Shown: in pieces, positions 8,800-14,286 of the stretch
How positions within the stretch are numbered: position 1 is the first letter of the stretch
Layout: the number at the start of each line of letters is the position of its first letter
Assembly: GCA_023807065.1 (NCBI GenBank)
Contig: JAJJLU010000917.1
Span: forward strand, 1-14,286
DNA length: 14,286 nucleotides
Source of the DNA: Isotricha intestinalis
Taxonomy: Eukaryota > Ciliophora > Litostomatea > Vestibuliferida > Isotrichidae
Reading direction: 5' to 3'
The notes under the pieces: model-generated
Seen by the model: the letters and a program-made list of their open reading frames with translations, nothing else
Told to the model about the DNA's origin: nothing
The model's database searches: none
Made by a program: the position numbers and the translations under genes

Positions 8800-9291
8800 T
8801 TTCCCTATTTGTAAAGATGATACTGATATTAAAAGTGATAAATATTGTTTACCTTGTCATATGGGTTTTAAAATGATAAAATGATATCTTTTAAAAAATG
8901 TACTCCAGGAACTTTTTTCTTTTAATAATGAATGTTCAGAAGGAAAATGTAATGTTTATCTAAGAGGAACATATAATCCATATTATTTCAATGAGTGATC
9001 AAAGTAGTTTTATTATGTCATTATAATACTTTTAATGATCATGTTGGTAAATCAGAATATAAAGATTGTGAATTTAGGAAAACTTGTTTAATTGGAAGTA
9101 CTAGTTCTACTTCTTATTTTGATATTGATGAATCAATGATTGAAGAAGAATCTTATTTAAATATTGTTTATTATCGTGAATTTATTGATCAAAAGAATCT
9201 TATGAAATATTTATCTATTAGAAATGGAATGATTATTATTATTACTTTAACTACTTTAGTTATTGTTATTCTTTTATCTTGTTATAAATGA
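8800..9291 (+). other. Cys-rich region and first membrane segment of the kelch pseudogene
   Basis: Frame-joined sequence shows KYCLPCHMGFK, KCTPGTFF, ECSEGKC, GTYNPYYFNE, LLCHYNTFNDHVG and KTCLIGSTSS. The spaced Cys with Gly-Thr-(Phe/Tyr) turns is the pattern of the ephrin-receptor-like/GCC2-GCC3 Cys-rich family. A membrane helix follows at 9226-9288 (GMIIIITLTTLVIVILLSC), then TGA at 9289 where the chain clearly continues (NRENTIKRLCKIDF). The open stretch beginning at 8995 is only part of this domain, entered by a frame change; its GTG is not a start. Confidence 0.65.
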
Positions 9292-10150
9292 AATAGAGAA
9301 AATACTATTAAGAGATTATGTAAAATTGATTTTATTCCTTTAACTGGAGGAAATAATAAAAAAACAAATGGTGGTTTTATTATATTTATAGTATTTTAAT
9401 TATTTCATTATCATTATCTTTTATTTTAAGATATCTTTTATGGAATGATATTGTTGAAATTTCATCTTTTGAAAATGATAAAGGAATTAGTAAAACTGAA
9501 TTAGAGTCTTCAGTACAATTAGAAATTGATATTTTTGGTGAACATATTCAATGTTTAAGTGAAAAAGAAAGAAAAAGAATTGAATTATTCAAAAATATCA
9601 TTTTTAAAAAATGGATTATCATTTTATGACGAAGATACAAAATTAATTAAATGTAAAATAATGAATGAGAATCAATGTCGAATTATATTTAATTGTGAAG
9701 ATTGTAAAGATAAAATAAATAATAAAGATACAATAAATTTAATAATAAATGATGAAAATTTTTATATATTTCATTATATAAATGGACATTTAAAAATTAT
9801 TGGGATAAAACATTTTATAATATAAATAAAAAAATAGGACATTCTTTCATAACAGGAATTTTAAAGCAAATGATGATATAATTAATAATAGATATGTATT
9901 ATCATTTATTGTTTATTATAATCAAAAACAAATATAAAAATATATATATTTGTTTTTAATAGAGAAAATTAATTGGAATATATATACAAAAAATATTTTT
10001 TAAAAGATGAAGTTTTATTGATATATAAATTTAGTATATAAAAATATAAGATTTAGATTTTTTAATGAAAAAAATAAGGAAATTTGTTTAGTTTTGGAAG
10101 AAATATAAAAAATTCAATTTCAATTAAAAAATAGAAAAATGAGATTTTAA
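9292..10150 (+). other. Loop, second membrane segment and C-terminal domain of the kelch pseudogene
   Basis: After the first helix comes NRENTIKRLCKIDFIP, then the loop motif TGGNNKKTNGG and a second helix, ISLSLSFILRYLLW (about 9402-9443). WNDIVEISSFEND and LEIDIFGEHIQC follow. A frame change near 9559 leads into ELNYSKISFLKNGLSFYDED with Cys pairs (NCEDC), then NRYVLSFIVYYNQ, NWNIYTKNIF and IRFRFFNEKNKEICLVLEEI. The last of these pieces ends at TAA 10148. The regular landmarks argue that coding sequence once ran to about 10150. No named domain is recognised after the second helix. The open stretch 9559-9825 is an internal piece, not a gene. Confidence 0.5.
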
Positions 10151-10250
10151 ATTTAAAATAATATTTTTATTTAAAAGTAATTTAAATATTTATTTAAATA
10201 AAATGGTTGATATATCATCTAAATCTTTCTCATTGAATATGATAAATTAA

Positions 10251-10724
10251 ATGGAAAAAGAATTTAAATATAAAGATATATATTGGAAAATCATTTTTAA
10301 AATTATTTCTGAAGAATTTATTTATCTTTAGAACAAAATAATTATTTTTTTCAACAAAAATTTAATGATGAGTATTTAAATTCCTTTGAAATATTTAAAA
10401 ATGAAAAAAATATTGAAAATATTATCAATAATTATTATTAATCTAATAGAAGAAAAAAAATTTGAAATTAAAGAAGTAAATAAAAATATTAAATTGGTAT
10501 TATTAACTAATAAAAATGTTGAATTAACAATTCCAAAAATTGAAAAAAATGTAAAGCAAATCTTTGATATGTTATTAAATGAAATAAAAGTAATTAAAAA
10601 TGAGATAAATGAATTGAAAGGAGTAAGAAATAATAAAAATTATAAAAATGAATTTCATGAATTGAATGAAAGAATAGATAAATTAGTAATTAATAATGAA
10701 GATTTAATAAATGGATATAAATAA
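10251..10724 (+). other. N-terminal domain plus coiled coil of the BspA-like pseudogene
   Basis: Joined across frames this reads EKEFKYKDIYWKIIFKIISEEF, then EQNNYFFQQKFNDEYLNSF, NIENIINNYY, LIEEKKFEIKEVNKNIKLVL, NVELTIPKIE, and a heptad-like coiled coil (MLLNEIKVIKNEINELKG). The YWKI ... FEIKE ... NVELTIPK series has strand-like spacing and looks like a compact domain, but I cannot name its family. The open stretch 10386-10724 begins out of frame: its first 15-17 residues (MKYLKMKKILK...) are a shadow, and the real chain enters this frame near 10440. Confidence 0.5.
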
Positions 10725-11162
10725 GCATCAAAAAATAAATTAAAAAAAGGAAAATTCAGTCCTTCAAAATTAAAAACAAATTACATCATTAAATTATAAA
10801 ATGTAAAATAAACTTAAATAGTAATGATAATATTAAATTAAATGAAAAACCAAAAAATAAAACAGTTTTAAAAAATAATAATATTATTTATGATTTTTTT
10901 ATAAAAAAAAATGATACAAATGATAATTTGACAAATTTTAAATTGTTATGAAGAAGTAAAAAACAAAATCCAAATTGGAATTGGGAAATTATTAATGGTA
11001 ATTAAAATCAAAAACAAATAGAAGTGAAATATATTTAAATGAAGAAAAAATATGTTTTAATTATATATATCATTTCCTAAAAGAAGGAAAATATACAATT
11101 AAATATAAATTTAAAAATAATTTGACAAATACAAATTTTCTTTTTTCAAAATATACTTCTAT

Positions 11163-11676
11163 AATAAATATAAACTTATCAAATTTTAATAGTAATAATA
11201 TAACAAATATAAGTGGAATGTTTTCATATTGTTCTTGATTAACATCATTAGATTTATCACATTTTTTAACAAATAATGTAACAAATATGAGTTGTTTATT
11301 CCTTGGTTGTTCTTCTTTAATTTCTTTAGATTTATCAAATTTTAATACTAGTAATGTTATTAATATGAGAAGTATGTTTTATAATTGTTCTTCTTTAATT
11401 AATTTACAAATTTCTAATTTTAATACTAGTCATGACACTGATACTGGTTGTATGTTTTCTTGTTGTTCTTCATTAACTTCTTTAAATTTATATAATTTTA
11501 ATATTAATAATGTTATGAGTGAAATGTTTTCTTCTTGTTCTTCTTTAACTTATTTAAATATATCTAATTTTAATACTCATAAGGTTACTAATATGAGAAG
11601 AACATTTTTTGGATTAAATAAGAATTGTAAAATTATATCAAAAGATATGAAATTATTTAAAATTATTTTTAATTAA
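11163..11676 (+). repeat. Six DUF285 (BspA-type) leucine-rich repeats
   Basis: Units of about 25 residues (75 bases) follow the pattern L-x-L-S-N-F-N-T-x2-V-x-N-M-x2-M-F-x2-C-S-S. Starts are near 11167, 11239, 11314, 11389, 11464 and 11536. Unit 4 has lost the V-x-N-M element (SHDTDTGCMF) and unit 5 is three residues short (NNVMSEMF). TGA at 11236 replaces the second Ser codon of the Cys-Ser-Ser turn ending unit 1. The last unit runs into a cap (RRTFFGLNKNCKIISKDMKL) typical of the end of such arrays. Only the part from 11287 is an open ATG-started frame. Confidence 0.85.
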
Positions 11677-11953
11677 AGATAAAATTTATAAATATTATGG
11701 GGTGTTTTTTTTGAAAAAATAAATTTATTTATTAAATCAATTGAATTATTTATTATTTATGATTTAAAAAATATAATAAAATATTTAATAACTTTATATT
11801 TTATTTAATCATAAATATTATTTATTCAAAAATTATTTCAAATTAATTATCATATTAAAGAATTGTCAACAATTATCTTTTTAATTTTAACATTAGTAAT
11901 ATATAAACAATTAAATAAATATAAATATTTTCAATAAATGAAAAAAAAATTTA
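11677..11953. other. A+T-rich spacer with an imperfect inverted repeat
   Basis: No gene is seen. Arms ATTTATGATT at 11755-11764 and AATCATAAAT at 11807-11816 are perfect 10-base inverted copies around a 42-base loop, with weaker matching outside. In sequence this A+T-rich such pairs are common, so a termination or processing role is only a guess. Confidence 0.35.
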
Positions 11954-12217
11954 TTATTGAAATTTAAAAAAAAATCTATATGAATTAAATATAATTAATT
12001 TAGCTCTTGATGCATTATTACTTAAAAAACTTGTATTATGATTATTTTCATTTGGAATATTTGTATTTTCTTTTTCTAAACTTAATCTTCTTTTATTATC
12101 TTCCTTTTTTTCTTTAGCTTTCGACAATGCTTTTTTTGTTAATACTTTAGATAATGAATTAGTTTTTGATAAATTTTTTTGAATTATAAATGATATTTTT
12201 GCTATGATAAGTATTTT
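11954..12217 (-). CDS. Minus-strand open frame, Lys/Ser/Asn-rich, partial
   Basis: On the minus strand 87 codons are open and end at TAA (11954-11956). The sequence includes NLSKTNSLSKVLTKKALSK, AKEKKEDNKRRLSLEKENT and NNASRAKLIIFNSYR. Codon choice (GCA, GCT, TCG, AGA) is more varied than in the spacer, and the composition resembles a disordered basic tail. No ATG is in this frame, so if real it is a 3' exon or the remnant of a longer gene whose upstream part was lost. An out-of-frame ATG lies upstream near 12260. No family recognised; moderate chance of being fortuitous. Confidence 0.3.
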   Translation of the reverse strand, partial: KILIIAKISFIIQKNLSKTNSLSKVLTKKALSKAKEKKEDNKRRLSLEKENTNIPNENNHNTSFLSNNASRAKLIIFNSYRFFFKFQ

Positions 12218-12319
12218 TTAAAGGATTAAATGGAATTAATAAAAAAAAATTTGAAATTCATGAAATTATTATTTTTTATTTTTATTAAATAAATTAATAA
12301 TTATTTTATATAATTAAAA

Positions 12320-13801
12320 ATGAAAGAAGAAAAAGATACAAAACAAATTGAAAAAGAATTAGATGATTTGAATATAGAATCAAATGAATTTAACCTTGAA
12401 AAATCTGATTTACCAATATCTAATTTTGATTATATTAATAACTTAACTTTCCAAAATATTCCTGAAATAGAAAAAGAAAAATTAGATGAAGATTATGATT
12501 ATTATAAAGAGGAAATGCAAACTTTCATTAATTCAGAAAACATTGAAAAAATTATTTACACTCCAATATATAATTCAAAATTATTAAAAGAAACTTTAAT
12601 TAATTTTATTGATTTGAATAATTATATAGTCTATTTTAAAAAAAGAAAAGAAAAGAAATCTAAACAAGATGATAAAATTAAAGATAAAAAATTTAGAAAA
12701 TTAAAAAATGAAATGGAATCTGAAAGTTCAACTTTTTATTCAATTTCAAATACAAGTCAAATCAATAATGAAATTGATTTCTTGAAAAAAAGATTATTTC
12801 CAAAAATAAATATTCAAAATATAAAACTTAAAAATAAAGGAAAAGAATATGAAATTAAAGTTAAAAATGATTGTAATATATTTTTGAAATATTGTTTTGA
12901 TAAAAATTTTAAAATTGATTTTAATCCTAGTACATCAATTAAATTTTTATATTTAAAATATGAAGAACTTATAAATAAGAATTTAATATCAAAAAATAAT
13001 AATATTTATGGAAAGTCTGAAAATGACATAATAGTTGAATTTGATTTATTAATAAAAGATATTCACAAAGATAATTTATTAAAAATATTAGAATGTTTCA
13101 AATATAATATAATAGCTTCTTCAGAAATAGAAAATTTAAATAATGATACAAGTTATGAAATAATTGGAGAAATTACTCAAAATATTTTAAATCAAGCAAT
13201 AGATAAAAAAACACAAATTTCAAAATATATTGACATAATTTTAATTGATAAAATATTAAGAAAAACACTCCACAATAATGATGAATTTTTTAATTATTAT
13301 AAAGATTTAAACCTTAGTCTTAATGATAAAATATTTATGATTTTTACAAATGGAAGTTATATTAAATTATTAAAATCATATAAAGAAATACAACAATTGA
13401 ATCAAAAAATTGATAATTATCATAATTCAAGAGATATTCAAAATATAAAAAATTTAAAAAAGATAATAGAACTTTTAAAAGAAAATAATATTCCTTATAT
13501 TATATTTTATATTGAAAATTATGCAAAAGATAATATTGAAAATTTTTTAATTAATTATATAAAATTAGAAAAAAAACCATTGTTAAATGATATAGAAAAG
13601 GTAGAAAAAAAAATTCAAAACAATTTAATTGAGTCTTATTTTATTAAATCAATAATTAAAAAATTAGAAGATAATAAAGAATTATTTTATGAGAAAATTA
13701 TAGATTCATTTATATTAAAAATTAATAATTACATTGATACTATTTCAAATTTACTTTATAAAGAAATAATTGAAAATATAAATCATATCGAATGTATCTA
13801 A
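12320..13801 (+). CDS. Unrecognised 493-residue protein, probably truncated
   Basis: ATG at 12320 follows a pure A+T leader and is the first in-frame start. Residues 1-100 are acidic with DYDYYKEEMQTF; 108-140 are very Lys-rich; 155-240 look mixed alpha/beta (INIQNIKLKNKGKEYEIKVKN). At 235-345 is a more conserved-looking core: DIIVEFDLLIKDIH, SYEIIGEITQNILNQ, KTQISKYIDIILID and KIFMIFTNGSYIKLLKS. These are strand-like hydrophobic runs alternating with helices. The rest is helical and charged. No signal peptide, membrane helix or Cys cluster. The EFD ... YEIIGEI spacing faintly recalls nuclease-fold cores, but the expected Glu-x-Lys is missing, so I assign no function. The TAA at 13799 is followed by further coding-like sequence, so the original protein was probably longer. 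Confidence 0.7.
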   Translation: MKEEKDTKQIEKELDDLNIESNEFNLEKSDLPISNFDYINNLTFQNIPEIEKEKLDEDYDYYKEEMQTFINSENIEKIIYTPIYNSKLLKETLINFIDLNNYIVYFKKRKEKKSKQDDKIKDKKFRKLKNEMESESSTFYSISNTSQINNEIDFLKKRLFPKINIQNIKLKNKGKEYEIKVKNDCNIFLKYCFDKNFKIDFNPSTSIKFLYLKYEELINKNLISKNNNIYGKSENDIIVEFDLLIKDIHKDNLLKILECFKYNIIASSEIENLNNDTSYEIIGEITQNILNQAIDKKTQISKYIDIILIDKILRKTLHNNDEFFNYYKDLNLSLNDKIFMIFTNGSYIKLLKSYKEIQQLNQKIDNYHNSRDIQNIKNLKKIIELLKENNIPYIIFYIENYAKDNIENFLINYIKLEKKPLLNDIEKVEKKIQNNLIESYFIKSIIKKLEDNKELFYEKIIDSFILKINNYIDTISNLLYKEIIENINHIECI

Positions 13802-14286
13802 ATAAATTTTATCTGTTTAAATAAATTAAAACCTATAGATTTAAAAATTGATAAAAAAGATATAGAAGAATATTTTAAAAAAAATTATTTGAAAATTAAT
13901 TTTAAAGAATTGTAGAACTTAAAATTATGAAAAGAAAATTAATTATGAGAAAGAAAAAATAATTATAATATATGAATCTAAAACTTTAACAAATATAACA
14001 GATATTATGAAATTACTTGAACCAATATTTGCTGATTATGAAATATTTAATGAGGATGATTTTGATAATAAAACCATAATAAATATTCATAAAAAATCTA
14101 TTACTAAATATGAATACTTAATTAGGAATAAAATTAAAAAAAATATTAATAATAATTATATTTATTATAAAGATAATAATGAATATCAAAATTTTAATAA
14201 TTTACAAAATAAAATTATTTATGATATAAAAAATATTAGTTATGTATTTATATGTAAAAAAAATATTAATGGGGATTGGGGATTGG
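13802..14286 (+). pseudogene. Continuation of the unrecognised gene, broken, runs off the window
   Basis: After the TAA at 13799 the same frame stays open to a TAG near 13913: INFICLNKLKPIDLKIDKKD, then DIEEYFKKNYLKINFKEL. From 13923 another frame (shifted by one) is open to the window end for about 120 codons: KIIIIYESKTLTNITDIM, LLEPIFADYEIFNEDDFDN and IINIHKKSITKYEYLIRNK. Alternating hydrophobic strands and charged helices look like protein, not spacer. It could be one gene with a nonsense change and a frame change, or a second gene whose start is lost. No family recognised. Confidence 0.45.
14271..14286 (+). repeat. G-rich 7-base tandem at the window end
   Basis: GGGGATT occurs twice and starts a third time (GGGGATTGGGGATTGG). 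Runs of four G are almost absent elsewhere here. The G-rich strand points toward the edge, as at a telomere. The current frame reads it as GDWGL, so it may equally be coding. Too short to classify. Confidence 0.3.

Larger units (their letters stand above)
7770..10150 (+). pseudogene. Decayed kelch-repeat, Cys-rich, two-TM surface protein gene
   Basis: Reading across frame changes gives one ordered protein. First comes a hydrophobic start (FKIIVVF) as a possible signal remnant, then kelch blades: LFQFGGISNKD with WNYIDV, RYGMFMIAF with LLVLGGKDG and NDLWVYD, then APSPRAFHTT with LLYGGRE and KWVKI. A Cys-rich part, a membrane segment, a short loop, a second membrane segment and a C-terminal domain follow. 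Kelch blades form beta-propellers; the whole would be a surface receptor-like protein. It is broken by about ten frame changes of both signs and by in-frame stops at 8298, 8310, 8424, 8445, 8697, 8882 and 9289. In the stop-rich stretch 8154-8699 the frame itself is unbroken, so these are nonsense mutations, not indels. Ligand unknown. I am confident of kelch and of decay, less so of the exact ends. Confidence 0.75.
10203..11676 (+). pseudogene. Decayed BspA/DUF285 leucine-rich-repeat protein gene
   Basis: This starts at ATG 10203 (MVDISSKSF) and ends at TAA 11674. Order: N-terminal domain (10251-10550), coiled coil (about 10555-10720), a Trp-rich piece (QNPNWNWEIINGN, near 10965), a lead-in EGKYTIKYKFKNNLTNTNF, then six DUF285-type repeats and a C-cap. 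BspA/DUF285 repeats are leucine-rich repeats of surface proteins in bacteria and several protists, often adhesive. Breaks: TAA at 10248, TAG at 10329, frame changes near 10331, 10439, 10725-10810 and 11002, TGA at 10949 and TGA at 11236 inside a repeat. The N-terminal part shows no clear signal peptide. The protein is non-functional unless the downstream 129-codon repeat piece is used alone, which I doubt. Confidence 0.75.

Noticed and set aside
10386..10435. Hydrophobic-looking start MKYLKMKKILKILSIIIINL as a signal peptide
   Set aside because: The other frame here encodes the expected chain (FEIFKNEKNIENIIN), so the hydrophobic run is an out-of-frame artefact; the domain resumes in this frame near 10440.
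12290..12319. TATA-like promoter before the 12320 gene
   Set aside because: TATATA-type strings are expected everywhere in DNA this A+T-rich and carry no information.
12545..13380. PD-(D/E)XK nuclease assignment for the 12320 gene
   Set aside because: VEFD and YEIIGEI have a suggestive order, but the Glu-x-Lys is not there (Glu-Ile-Thr) and nothing else supports it.
1..14286. Reassigned stop codons (TAA/TAG as Gln, TGA as Trp) in the genome
   Set aside because: The ligase segments and the 12320 frame have no internal stops over some 2,800 codons and use CAA and TGG normally. Frame changes accompany the stops in the relic genes.
1..14286. tRNA, rRNA, CRISPR or transposon ends
   Set aside because: No cloverleaf with a GGTTCGAATCC-like T-arm, no conserved rRNA core, no spaced direct repeats, and no terminal repeats flanking any segment were seen on either strand.

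Overview
Very A+T-rich eukaryotic nuclear DNA (roughly four-fifths A+T by eye). The genes are long, look intronless and use A/T-ending codons. There are no bacterial-style operons or Shine-Dalgarno signals. CAA is used for Gln and the long frames hold no internal TAA/TAG/TGA, so the standard code applies. The combination of an RNF213-type giant AAA+ ubiquitin ligase, a kelch/Cys-rich membrane receptor and BspA/DUF285 leucine-rich repeats in such A+T-rich DNA suggests an anaerobic gut fungus (Neocallimastigomycota) or a similarly A+T-rich protist. That is inference; no ribosomal or other taxonomic marker is present.

Layout. (1) 1-7084, plus strand: most of an RNF213/mysterin-family gene, cut by the left window edge. 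It runs from the last AAA+ ATPase unit through a helical E3 shell to an RZ-like zinc site and the C-terminal domain. It is read in five consecutive open segments joined by four single-base frame changes, all in the same direction. An in-frame acidic tail (7085-7276) follows the stop. (2) 7328-7519, minus strand: an inverted, about 95 % identical copy of 1311-1501 of that same gene. (3) 7770-10150: a decayed gene for a kelch-repeat, Cys-rich, two-membrane-segment surface protein, with many stops and frame changes. (4) 10203-11676: a decayed BspA/DUF285 surface-type LRR gene with a separate N-terminal domain and coiled coil. (5) 11954-12217, minus strand: a short Lys/Ser/Asn-rich open frame. (6) 12320 to the window edge: an unrecognised large protein gene, whole for 493 codons and then broken. 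The last 16 bases are a G-rich 7-base tandem, very unlike everything before it.

How it fits together. RNF213 proteins couple an AAA+ motor core to ubiquitin transfer. This one appears to have no RING finger but keeps the RZ-like site. The two surface-protein genes look like non-functional relics. The inverted gene fragment, relic surface-protein genes and G-rich edge together resemble a rapidly rearranging, possibly subtelomeric, accessory region. The nature of the RNF213 breaks (sequencing error or real decay) is the main uncertainty.
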